The notes beneath the pieces are model-generated. The model made no database searches. It was not told the origin of the DNA and was given only the letters and a program-made list of their open reading frames with translations. Below, one piece after another: positions 14,614 through 22,537 of a DNA stretch of 56,149 nucleotides. Numbering within the stretch: position 1 is the stretch's first letter; every line of letters begins with the position of its first letter. The translations under genes and the position numbers were made by a program. The DNA comes from Flavobacteriales bacterium UBA1694 (GTDB lineage: Bacteria > Bacteroidota > Bacteroidia > Flavobacteriales > Weeksellaceae): positions 41,059-97,207 of the forward strand of contig DCJS01000025.1 in assembly GCA_002319955.1 (NCBI GenBank), given 5' to 3'.

Positions 14614-16608
14614 ATGAGAACATTCAAAACAATCGGACTGCTGGCCTTAGCAGCCCTATCGTTTGCAGCTTGCAAGCCGAAAGGTACCAAACATGCAGTT
14701 TCAGGCGACGCGGCACAAAAAGTGTACGTGGCACCAGGAGAACACGATGAAATCTACAACTTTGTAAGTGGTGGATTCAACGGCCAGATCAGTGTCGTAG
14801 GGCTTCCTAGCGGAAGAACCCTAAAAGTCATTCCCGTCTTTTCCGTAAACCCGGAGAATGGCTACGGCTACAGCGAAGAAAGCAAGCCTATGCTTGAGAC
14901 CTCGCACGGGTTTGTCCCTTGGGATGACCTTCACCATTTGGCTCTTTCACAAACCAAGGGTGAGATTGACGGCCGTTGGCTCTTTGCTAATGGGAATAAT
15001 ACCCCACGTGTGGCCAGACTGGACCTTAAAACGTTTAAAACCACCGAAATCATTGAAATTCCGAATTCTGCAGGAAATCACTCTTCTCCCTTTTTAACTG
15101 AAAACTCTGAATATGTGGTGGCAGGGACCCGTTTTGCGGTTCCAGCAGATGGACAAGGAGATGTCCCTATTGAGTCCTTCAAACAGAATTTTAAAGGTTA
15201 CCTAACCTTCATCGGAATTGACCAACAAACAGGCGAAATGGACATTAGCTTCCAAATTGAAGCCCCTGGATTCAACTTCGATTTATCGCATGCCGGTAAA
15301 GGAAAGTCTCACGGCTGGTTCTTCTTCTCATGCTATAATACAGAGCAGGCCAATACGCTGCTTGAGGTCAATGCCTCTCAAAATGATAAAGACTTCATTA
15401 TGGCTGTAAACTGGAAAAAAGCCGAAGAATACCTTAAAGCAGGAAAAGGCAAAAAGATGCCTGTTGAGTACGCTCATAACAAATGGGATGAACAAACCCA
15501 TACAGCCACTTCCACCATTAAAAAAGAAGTGACCGTTTTAACTGCTGACCAATTAAAGGATGTGGTCTATTTGATTCCTTGCCCTAAATCTCCTCACGGT
15601 TGCGACGTCGATCCAACAGGGGAGTATATTGTGGGATCTGGGAAACTTGCAGCCCTAATTCCAGTATTTAGTTTCGATAAAATCCAAAAAGCGATTGCGG
15701 AGAAAAACTTCGCCGGAGATTTCGAAGGAATCCCGATTATTAAATACGAAGCAGCCCTTCACGGAGAAGTTCAAAAGCCTGGCCTTGGCCCTCTGCACAC
15801 TGAATTTGACGGCAAAGGCAACGCCTATACTTCACACTTTGTTTCTTCGGAAATTGTAAAGTGGAATATTGAAACGCTAGAAGTTCTAGACCGTCAACCT
15901 ACTTTCTATTCTGTAGGACACGTTATGGTTGTTGGTGGAGACAGCAGCAAACCTTTTGGAAAATATTTAGTGGCTTATAACAAAATCACAAAAGACCGAT
16001 TCCTTCCAACAGGACCTGAACTGGCGCACTCAGCACAGCTCTTCGATATTAGCGGCGATAAAATGCAGCTGCTCCTGGATTTCCCAACCCATGGAGAGCC
16101 ACATTACGCGCAGGCGGGACCCGCAGAGCTCTTCCTCAAAGACCAAGTGAAATTCTACAAAATTGAAGATAACAAGCACCCGTATGCCACAAAAGGCGAG
16201 GGGGAAAGTAAGGTCGTGCGCGATGGAAATACAGTCCATGTGTACATGACTTCAATCCGATCGCATTTTGCCCCAGATAACATCGAGGGTATTAAAGTGG
16301 GCGATGAAGTCCTGTTCCACGTCACGAATCTTGAACAAGACTGGGATGTGCCCCATGGCTTTGCGGTCAAAGGCGCCAAAACAGCAGAACTCTTAATTAT
16401 GCCGGGCGAGACTGCCACGCTCAAATGGAATCCAGAAAAACCAGGCATGTACCCAATGTACTGTACCGACTTCTGTTCGGCACTTCACCAGGAAATGCAA
16501 GGCTATGTCCGGGTTTCTCCTAAAGGGAGCTCAACACCGCTGACCTACGCTCTTAATAACAAGAAGGATAACGCCCAAAGCCCCACTAAAAAAGGGGAGT
16601 TGAAATAA
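14614..16608 (+). CDS. nosZ: Nitrous oxide reductase, clade II (Sec/lipoprotein type)
   Basis: A 664-residue copper enzyme that reduces N2O to N2 in the periplasm. It begins with a Sec-type signal ending LSFAAC (Cys20), a likely lipoprotein, rather than the twin-arginine signal of clade I enzymes. The beta-propeller carries histidines expected for the CuZ cluster: DDLHHL (His107-108), SPHGCDVDP, LHTEFD, GHVMVVGGD and HGEPHYAQ. The C-terminal cupredoxin domain has the CuA site: His581 (HGFAVKG), then Cys617, Cys621, His625 and Met628 in CTDFCSALHQEM. It is followed by a terminator and then the maturation genes. No nosR is present, as usual for clade II. Confidence 0.97.
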   Translation: MRTFKTIGLLALAALSFAACKPKGTKHAVSGDAAQKVYVAPGEHDEIYNFVSGGFNGQISVVGLPSGRTLKVIPVFSVNPENGYGYSEESKPMLETSHGFVPWDDLHHLALSQTKGEIDGRWLFANGNNTPRVARLDLKTFKTTEIIEIPNSAGNHSSPFLTENSEYVVAGTRFAVPADGQGDVPIESFKQNFKGYLTFIGIDQQTGEMDISFQIEAPGFNFDLSHAGKGKSHGWFFFSCYNTEQANTLLEVNASQNDKDFIMAVNWKKAEEYLKAGKGKKMPVEYAHNKWDEQTHTATSTIKKEVTVLTADQLKDVVYLIPCPKSPHGCDVDPTGEYIVGSGKLAALIPVFSFDKIQKAIAEKNFAGDFEGIPIIKYEAALHGEVQKPGLGPLHTEFDGKGNAYTSHFVSSEIVKWNIETLEVLDRQPTFYSVGHVMVVGGDSSKPFGKYLVAYNKITKDRFLPTGPELAHSAQLFDISGDKMQLLLDFPTHGEPHYAQAGPAELFLKDQVKFYKIEDNKHPYATKGEGESKVVRDGNTVHVYMTSIRSHFAPDNIEGIKVGDEVLFHVTNLEQDWDVPHGFAVKGAKTAELLIMPGETATLKWNPEKPGMYPMYCTDFCSALHQEMQGYVRVSPKGSSTPLTYALNNKKDNAQSPTKKGELK

Positions 16609-16622
16609 CCTTCACAACTAAA

Positions 16623-16646
16623 GGGCGGTTAAAACCGCCCTTTTTT
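16623..16646 (+). terminator. Terminator directly after nosZ
   Basis: GGGCGGTT (16623-16630) pairs with AACCGCCC (16633-16640), followed by six T. It lies between nosZ and the downstream nos genes, so nosZ is probably transcribed in excess of the maturation genes, which would rely on read-through or a separate promoter. Confidence 0.85.
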
Positions 16647-16705
16647 AATAGCTGAATTTTAAGTGCCTAACGGCTCTTAAATTCCAGAACTAATACAATT
16701 CGTAA

Positions 16706-17296
16706 ATGAAAACAAAAACACTACACCGTCTCACGCACGTGCTGTTAATTCTAAGTGGGCTTGCCCTTTTGATTTCAATCTTTACTCCGATTTGGTCTAT
16801 CTACCTCAATGCCCCCCAATACCCTGAAGGTCTTGCGATGTTCATTCACTCCAATAAAGTGAGCGGGGAATACGAAATCATAAACGGCCTGAACCACTAC
16901 ATTGGAATGAAAGAAATCCATGCCGATGAATTTTGGGAATTCAAAGTACTTCCCTACGCATTGGGTATTTTTGCCTTACTATGCTTTTTATCCTCTAAAC
17001 TTGCAAGTAGAACCCTTCTTAATATAACCACGGTTATTTACCTGGTTTTCGGAGTAGGTTTCGTATTTGACTTTTGGCGCTGGCTTCATGACTACGGTCA
17101 TAATCTGGATCCCCACGCGGCTATCATCGTGCCGGGCATGACCTACCAACCGCCGCTCTTGGGTTATAAACAATTACTAAACTTTGAGGTCTGGTCCTAT
17201 CCAAACGTCGGCGGTATTTTAATGATGGGAGTTGGCGCTATTTTGATTATCTTGCTTATAGTTGAAATGCGACGAAATAAAACACAGAAACTTTAA
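16706..17296 (+). CDS. Membrane protein of the nos cluster, function unknown
   Basis: A 196-residue protein with four predicted membrane helices: near residues 9-30, 83-100, 108-125 and 168-187. Between the first two is a periplasm-sized loop with several histidines (about 40-75), and the loop between helices 3 and 4 contains DFWRWLHDYGHNLDPHAAI, rich in histidine and aspartate. I do not recognise a characterised family; small membrane proteins are common beside clade II nosZ. Position between nosZ and nosL, 17 bases before nosL, suggests a job in copper delivery or electron supply. The histidines could bind copper or haem; this is inference. Confidence 0.75.
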   Translation: MKTKTLHRLTHVLLILSGLALLISIFTPIWSIYLNAPQYPEGLAMFIHSNKVSGEYEIINGLNHYIGMKEIHADEFWEFKVLPYALGIFALLCFLSSKLASRTLLNITTVIYLVFGVGFVFDFWRWLHDYGHNLDPHAAIIVPGMTYQPPLLGYKQLLNFEVWSYPNVGGILMMGVGAILIILLIVEMRRNKTQKL

Positions 17297-17313
17297 TAAA
17301 AATCAGTTGACCT

Positions 17314-17724
17314 ATGAAATTTATATCTAATTTAAGTTTATTAATTGCCCTATTTTTCCTCTTTTCTTGCGCGCCTGAAGGGCCAGCGGAGTTTCAACTT
17401 GGTAAGGACCAATGCGACTATTGCAAAATGACCATTACCGAGGCGAAATACGCGACACAGATCCAAACTGAAAAGGGCCGTTTATACAAATTCGACGACA
17501 TTAAGTGCCTACGTGGCTACCGCTCTTCAAATGAAGAGCAAACGAAAAACGCGAGCGAATACTACGTTGATTTTCCAACCGGCGCTATAATTCCAGCCTC
17601 CCAGGCCACGCTAATTACTGGCGGACTCATAAAAAGCCCTATGGGTGGGAATACCCAAGCCTATGAAAACCTTGAGCAGGCACAAAAAGCGGCCGCTGAA
17701 CTCGAGGCTGAACTTGTTGAATAA
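17314..17724 (+). CDS. nosL: NosL, copper chaperone lipoprotein
   Basis: A 136-residue lipoprotein (signal LFFLFSC, Cys19) with the NosL copper motif C34-D-Y-C37-K-M39. The second half keeps the KFDDIKCL and PTGAIIPASQATLI segments that match the family's conserved metal-binding and structural positions. NosL delivers Cu(I) to NosZ, together with NosD, NosF and NosY. It ends six bases before nosD. The protein is a little shorter than many NosL proteins. Confidence 0.92.
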   Translation: MKFISNLSLLIALFFLFSCAPEGPAEFQLGKDQCDYCKMTITEAKYATQIQTEKGRLYKFDDIKCLRGYRSSNEEQTKNASEYYVDFPTGAIIPASQATLITGGLIKSPMGGNTQAYENLEQAQKAAAELEAELVE

Positions 17725-17730
17725 TACCAC

Positions 17731-18963
17731 ATGAAACCATTTCTGTATGTTTTGCTCATACTCCCCTTTTTTGCATTCTCTAGAACGCTCGAAGTTGGCC
17801 AAGGCAAACCTTACGCCACTATAAAAACCGCCTTAGAAGCGGCGCAAGATTTCGACCGAATCCTCGTGCATCCTGGCTATTACACCGAAGGCCTCTTGGA
17901 AATCCGTAAACCCATACAGCTCATTGGTGTTGGGCGCCCTGTCCTCGATGGCGAATTTAAAAGCGAGCTCGTTGCTGTCTACGCATCAAACGTGCATATC
18001 GAAGGATTTAAATTCATCAATTCAGGCAAAGACGAGATTCGTAGTGTGGCCGCCGTGCATTTATATCAGAGTCACGACTCTGTAATTCGGCAAAACATAT
18101 TCGAAAACAATTATTTCGGAATCTATGTCCAAGCCTCAAACCGATGCCTTATCGAGCACAACAAACTCACCACGAACCGAAGCACCTCCCAAGAAATGGT
18201 GGGAGATGGTATTCACCTTCTGGGCTCTCGCGAAATCTGGGTTAAAAACAACTACATCAGTGGACACAAAGATGGAATCTATCTCGAAAAAAGCAGGCAG
18301 TGCTTCCTATTTAAAAACCTCTCAAGAAAAAACTTGAGGTACGGACTGCATTTCATGTTTTCAAACGAAAGTGTCTATACGGGCAATGTGTTTGATAACA
18401 ACGGAGCCGGCGTTGCGGTCATGTATGCGATGAATGTTCAAATGTACAATAACCACTTTATAAACAACTGGGGGGACAGCTCCTACGGCATTCTACTAAA
18501 AGAAATATCCTATTCAAAAATTAAAGGAAATCATTTCGAAAACAACACCACCGGCGTTTATGCCGATGGGGCAACTAAGATTGATTTTTATGAAAACACC
18601 TTTGCCAATAACGGATGGGGACTAAAAATAAATGCAAACTGCATGGAAAACAAAGTGATTCAAAACGATTTCATTGGCAATACCTTCGATGTAAGCACCA
18701 ATGGCAGTGTGGTTTTGAATAAATTCAACCAAAACTATTGGGACAAATACGAAGGCTACGACTTAGATAAAAATAAGGTTGGCGATATTCCCTACCACCC
18801 CTTAAGTCTCTATGCGCTCCTGGTCGACCAAAACCCTTCAATCATGCTACTCTACCGAACCTTTTTTGTGGATCTTTTAAACCGGACTGAGAAAATAATT
18901 CCAAGTCTGACCCCAGAAAACTTCGTGGACGACGAGCCTCTACTCAAGCCCGTTCGCAGTTAA
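17731..18963 (+). CDS. nosD: NosD, periplasmic beta-helix maturation protein
   Basis: A 410-residue protein with a Sec signal (about 1-17) and a right-handed parallel beta-helix of the CASH type. Repeated N..I..N/GI...S turns run from about residue 95 to 330 (for example NNYFGIYVQAS, HKDGIYLEKS, ENNTTGVYADGA). It closes with NYWDKYEGYDLDKNKVGDIPY, a signature of NosD. NosD works with the NosFY ABC transporter in building the CuZ site of NosZ. Located between nosL and nosF, all on one strand with short gaps. Confidence 0.94.
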   Translation: MKPFLYVLLILPFFAFSRTLEVGQGKPYATIKTALEAAQDFDRILVHPGYYTEGLLEIRKPIQLIGVGRPVLDGEFKSELVAVYASNVHIEGFKFINSGKDEIRSVAAVHLYQSHDSVIRQNIFENNYFGIYVQASNRCLIEHNKLTTNRSTSQEMVGDGIHLLGSREIWVKNNYISGHKDGIYLEKSRQCFLFKNLSRKNLRYGLHFMFSNESVYTGNVFDNNGAGVAVMYAMNVQMYNNHFINNWGDSSYGILLKEISYSKIKGNHFENNTTGVYADGATKIDFYENTFANNGWGLKINANCMENKVIQNDFIGNTFDVSTNGSVVLNKFNQNYWDKYEGYDLDKNKVGDIPYHPLSLYALLVDQNPSIMLLYRTFFVDLLNRTEKIIPSLTPENFVDDEPLLKPVRS

Positions 18964-19000
18964 TTAGTCTAGTTTCAACATATTTACGTTTCACTCAACC

Positions 19001-19720
19001 ATGATCGAAATTCAGAATTTAACGAAATCCTTTAAAAAATTCACCGCCCTTGAACAGGTTAATCTTCACTTAAAAAAGGGAGAAACCATCGCCCTAATTG
19101 GGCCAAACGGCTGTGGGAAAACGACCCTGATTAAATGCCTTTTAGGCCTAAATGTCGTGGAGCAAGGCGAAATCAAAATCTTAGGCTCAAGCATAAAAGA
19201 CCAATACGATTACCGAAAAAACATAGGCTATATGCCCCAGATTGGGCGCTACCCTGAGAACATGACCATTGAGCAAACCATTCAGCTCATAAAAGAGAGT
19301 CGAAATGTAAAAGATCAAGAACTTGATTTTGAGCTTCTCGAGGCCTTTGAACTTCAAAAAATTTACGATAAAAAAATGCGGACCCTCTCCGGGGGCACAC
19401 GCCAAAAAGTTAGTGCCGTTTTAGCGTTTCTCTTTAATCCGCCCATTATCATCCTCGATGAGCCCACAGCAGGGCTTGATCCACTGGCCTCAGAAATCTT
19501 AAAAATGAAAATTTTAAAAGAAAAAGAAAAGGGAAAACTAATCCTGATTACCTCACATCTTTTAAACGATTTGGACCACGTCATAAGTGAAATTGTCTTT
19601 ATGAACGAGGGGAAAGTTCTGACGCATCAATCGGTCGCAGAATTAAGCGCGCAAACAGGAACAGCAAAAGTTTCTGACAGCATTCTAACCCTTCTAAAAA
19701 ACTTAAAAAACCATGAATAA
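19001..19720 (+). CDS. nosF: NosF, ABC transporter ATPase for NosZ maturation
   Basis: A 239-residue ABC ATPase with Walker A GPNGCGKTT (residues 34-42), signature LSGGTRQKV (about 129-137) and Walker B IIILDEPTAGLDP. It pairs with the permease NosY, whose gene overlaps its end by eight bases, and acts with NosD to mature NosZ. The gene context rather than the ATPase sequence itself makes it NosF. Confidence 0.93.
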   Translation: MIEIQNLTKSFKKFTALEQVNLHLKKGETIALIGPNGCGKTTLIKCLLGLNVVEQGEIKILGSSIKDQYDYRKNIGYMPQIGRYPENMTIEQTIQLIKESRNVKDQELDFELLEAFELQKIYDKKMRTLSGGTRQKVSAVLAFLFNPPIIILDEPTAGLDPLASEILKMKILKEKEKGKLILITSHLLNDLDHVISEIVFMNEGKVLTHQSVAELSAQTGTAKVSDSILTLLKNLKNHE

Positions 19721-20480
19721 AACGGCTCGATTCCTCTTAGTTGATTTACTAAAGAGTAAAACGATACTGGTCTATACAGTCTTATTATTCTTACTCTCAT
19801 GGGCTATTTTAGGTCTGGAGGACAATTATATGAAAGCCACCCTTAGCCTACTAAATGTGGTACTGCTTGTCGTCCCCTTAGTGAGTGTGGTATTCGCCAC
19901 AATCTATGTCTACAACAGTAGTGAATTTATTGAACTTTTACTAAGCCAACCCGTGAGTCGGCCTCGGGTGTGGTTGAACCTATTTTTAGCCCTTAGCCTA
20001 GCCTTGTGTAGCGCGTTTCTAATTGGATGCGCCCTACCCATACTCATTTACTCCTCGCTAGCCACTGGTTTTTCGCTTATTATTATCGGGCTTTTTCTAA
20101 GTTTGATTTTCACGGCCTTAGCGATGCTCTGCGCCGTGGTAAGTCGGGACAAAGCCCTTGGAATTGGTCTGGCTATTTTCATATGGCTTTTCTTTGCAGT
20201 ACTCTACGACGGGCTTCTGATGGTATTTATGTTTCAATGGGCCGACTACCCCATTGAAGGACTCATCTCGAGTCTAGCGGCCCTCAACCCTATAGGGCTC
20301 TCACGCATCTATGTGCTTCTTAATCTCGATGTGGCAGCCATGCTTGGAAAAGTGGGCGCCATATTCAAGCAAGTTTTTGGAAGTGGCAAAGGTCTGGGAA
20401 TCTCCATAGGAATCCTTTGTCTGTGGAGTTTTTTCCCTTTTGTTTACTCCTTAATGAAATTCAATAAAAAGGACCTCTAG
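19713..20480 (+). CDS. nosY: NosY, ABC transporter permease for NosZ maturation
   Basis: A 255-residue ABC-2 type permease with six hydrophobic helices (first near residues 16-33, last near 228-248). The segment SSEFIELLLSQPVSR after the second helix and NPIGLSRIYVLL in the second half are typical of NosY. It is the last gene of the nosLDFY run. No nosR, nosX, nosG, nosH or nosC follows. Confidence 0.92.
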   Translation: MNKTARFLLVDLLKSKTILVYTVLLFLLSWAILGLEDNYMKATLSLLNVVLLVVPLVSVVFATIYVYNSSEFIELLLSQPVSRPRVWLNLFLALSLALCSAFLIGCALPILIYSSLATGFSLIIIGLFLSLIFTALAMLCAVVSRDKALGIGLAIFIWLFFAVLYDGLLMVFMFQWADYPIEGLISSLAALNPIGLSRIYVLLNLDVAAMLGKVGAIFKQVFGSGKGLGISIGILCLWSFFPFVYSLMKFNKKDL

Positions 20481-20552
20481 AGCGTCGTGTAAAGGGGCGC
20501 TCGAGCCAGCCAAGGCCGAAGGTGATAAAACTCAGCTACTCAGACCCTACCA

Positions 20553-20597
20553 TATGATTACGGTCATAAAGTAGAGACGTTTTTCTGCGTAATTTTA
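20553..20597 (+). promoter_or_regulatory. Second Crp/Fnr-type operator with promoter, upstream of the FAS1 gene
   Basis: TATGAT-TACG-GTCATA (20553-20568) repeats the nos operator at 13987 with one arm base changed and the same 4-base spacer. A -7-like octamer TAATTTTA (20590-20597) starts 29.5 bases after the palindrome centre, against 30.5 at the nos promoter. The start codon at 20640 follows after 42 bases. Confidence 0.65.
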
Positions 20598-20639
20598 TAG
20601 TGGAATTAAAGCTCTAAATCCACTAAACTAAACAAGACT

Positions 20640-21191
20640 ATGAAACGAACTCTTATCCTGTGCACAGCTCTGATACTGGGGCTATCAAGCTGCAAAGAAA
20701 ACGAATCGCACGCCTCGCACAATGCCCATTCAAGCGAAACGGCAGTGCTCGCTGGACAAGAAGCTGTCCAGGATGACGACAGCAACCCCGACATTGTAAA
20801 ACTTGCTGTTGCCACGCCAGATCTTTCCACTTTAGTAACGGCGGTCCAAGCCTCAGGCTTAGCGACATCACTCAGTAATGCAGGCCCCTTTACGGTCTTT
20901 GCACCAACCAATGAGGCCTTTGGAAAACTGCCAAAAGAAGCGCTAGAGCGTTTACTAAAAGAAGAGAATAAAAGTGAACTCGGAGACATTCTTGGACACC
21001 ATACCTATGTTGGGGTCTTAAAATTAGACCAACTTTCAGACGGCCAGAAATTAGGAATGGTTGACGGAAAATCCGTGCTAGTAACCTTTCAAGACGGAGT
21101 TCCTACAATCGATGGGGCAAAGATCCTTGGATCCGTAAGCGCTTCAAATGGAATTGTTCATCTTGTCGACACAGTCCTACTACCAAAATAA
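20640..21191 (+). CDS. FAS1 (fasciclin) domain lipoprotein
   Basis: A 183-residue protein with a lipoprotein signal (LGLSSCKEN, Cys18) and one FAS1 domain (about 53-183) showing the H1 motif GPFTVFAPTNEAF and the closing NGIVHLVDTVLLPK. Directly after the lipid anchor is a short histidine/serine stretch (SHASHNAHSS) that could bind metal. FAS1 domains usually mediate adhesion or protein contacts. Its promoter carries the same palindrome at the same spacing as the nosZ unit, so it is probably co-regulated with nitrous oxide respiration. Its role there is unknown. Confidence 0.88.
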   Translation: MKRTLILCTALILGLSSCKENESHASHNAHSSETAVLAGQEAVQDDDSNPDIVKLAVATPDLSTLVTAVQASGLATSLSNAGPFTVFAPTNEAFGKLPKEALERLLKEENKSELGDILGHHTYVGVLKLDQLSDGQKLGMVDGKSVLVTFQDGVPTIDGAKILGSVSASNGIVHLVDTVLLPK

Positions 21192-21223
21192 AAAAAAACT
21201 CTAATAACCGTAAAGATTCGACG

Positions 21224-21253
21224 AAAATAGCTCCCTTTTTAGGGGGCTATTTT
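21224..21253. terminator. Bidirectional terminator between convergent genes
   Basis: AAAATAGCTCCC (21224-21235) pairs with GGGGGCTATTTT (21242-21253) with one wobble, and both strands carry T-rich ends. It serves the FAS1 gene and overlaps the stop codon of the convergent membrane protein gene. Confidence 0.75.
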
Positions 21254-22468
21254 CAATTGGGGCCTGGCCTTTAAACTAAGAATTAGCGCAAGCATACTAA
21301 GGGCGATACCGAGCGACAGGATTACCAGAATAGGCGCTGTATAGGGAAGCCCAATATACTTCACTGAAAAAAGACCCATTGCACCTAAAACGGCTTGGTT
21401 TAAAAAGACAAAGGTGAGGACTGCATAAAGTGCACGTGTCACCTTTTTCGTAACCCAGAAGCGGTTCGAGGCCAAAATTTGGTTTAAAAGAAACATCGAG
21501 AGACACATGAGAAGCACTAAGTGTAGATAGGCAATGACTACATTTCTAAAGCCAAAGGCAAACTGACTAAGTTCTGGAATTACGGAGACCAATTGAAGAC
21601 TAATCTTTGCACAAAACGCAAAACCAACATACCAAAGTACCACCCGATGCGTAGGGGAAAAATTCAGTACCAGTTTTGGCCAATTTATTTTCACAAGCCG
21701 AATTAATCGGTAGGCGCCATAGGTCTGAATTAGGGTGGCCGCTACGACTAGGAGGTAAATGCCCGGGGGCAAGTCCATCCATAAAATGGAGAGCCCAAAT
21801 CCGAATAGGGCTCCAAACAGTGTAGAATAAAAAATCAAATTGTTCTCTCGGCTTGAAATTTCGACTCCAATGCGCTTTAGCCCCTCGAGAAGAAGTCCAA
21901 TGGCAATGAAAATAAAACAGCCATTGTATTGAAAATGCAAATAAAAATAACTTCCTGCCAGGTAAAGATCCTGGTTTGCAAGCCCCGTGGCCTTAATATA
22001 GCTAAGGGTAAAAATCCCAATCGACGAAAGGGCCGCTAGGCCTAGTCCGAATTTAAACCAACGCACCGTATAATCGGGGTTTTTCCAAAAATCCTTTATT
22101 AGGAAGCCTAAGAACGCAAATCCCGCGAAAAGGCATATTGAGCTAGCCAGAATCGAGAGCCAATAATACCCCGCATACAAAAAGCTCGGAATCATCAGCA
22201 GCGCTCCAAAGGCATTCACCCAGAGAAGAACTCGGTATTTTTTTAAGCGATTACTTGGGAGGCGCTTCTCTATATACAGAAGCATAAGCACGTAAAGCAC
22301 CTGGGTCATCCAGCCATAGAACGCAAAATGCGAATGGGCTTCTTGAATAAATTTTTGATCCAAATAGGGAAACGAAAACGCAATCTTATAACGCATTAAC
22401 GTTCCTAAAACAGCCACTAAAAAAAGATTCACAAGGGAGAATCTTAACCAAAACACGTCATTTTTCAT
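21239..22468 (-). CDS. Polytopic membrane protein with conserved-looking histidines, function unknown
   Basis: A 409-residue protein made almost entirely of membrane helices (about 12). Histidines fall within or at the edge of helices: AHSHFAFYGW near residue 45, FYLHFQYNG near 180 and AYLHLVLLM near 317. This pattern recalls haem- or copper-binding membrane proteins such as haem-copper oxidase subunit I or NnrS, but the usual haem-copper motifs are not all present and I cannot place it in a named family. It seems to be of a type seen in Bacteroidota. Position between the nos-linked FAS1 gene and the Crp/Fnr regulator suggests a part in nitrogen-oxide respiration or nitric oxide handling. Confidence 0.75.
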   Translation of the reverse strand: MKNDVFWLRFSLVNLFLVAVLGTLMRYKIAFSFPYLDQKFIQEAHSHFAFYGWMTQVLYVLMLLYIEKRLPSNRLKKYRVLLWVNAFGALLMIPSFLYAGYYWLSILASSICLFAGFAFLGFLIKDFWKNPDYTVRWFKFGLGLAALSSIGIFTLSYIKATGLANQDLYLAGSYFYLHFQYNGCFIFIAIGLLLEGLKRIGVEISSRENNLIFYSTLFGALFGFGLSILWMDLPPGIYLLVVAATLIQTYGAYRLIRLVKINWPKLVLNFSPTHRVVLWYVGFAFCAKISLQLVSVIPELSQFAFGFRNVVIAYLHLVLLMCLSMFLLNQILASNRFWVTKKVTRALYAVLTFVFLNQAVLGAMGLFSVKYIGLPYTAPILVILSLGIALSMLALILSLKARPQLKIAP

Positions 22469-22537
22469 AACTCGATCCTGTTAGTATTTGGTAGGCAGAA
22501 GCCTTTTTCCGCCTTTTGTGCCTAGCGCAAAAGGATA

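Noticed and set aside
16155..16448. A 97-codon frame antisense within nosZ
   Set aside because: It overlaps the conserved CuA domain of nosZ on the other strand; codon periodicity belongs to nosZ.
14614..20480. Absence of nosR taken as a broken cluster
   Set aside because: Clade II nos loci normally lack nosR, so the absence is expected and not a sign of decay.
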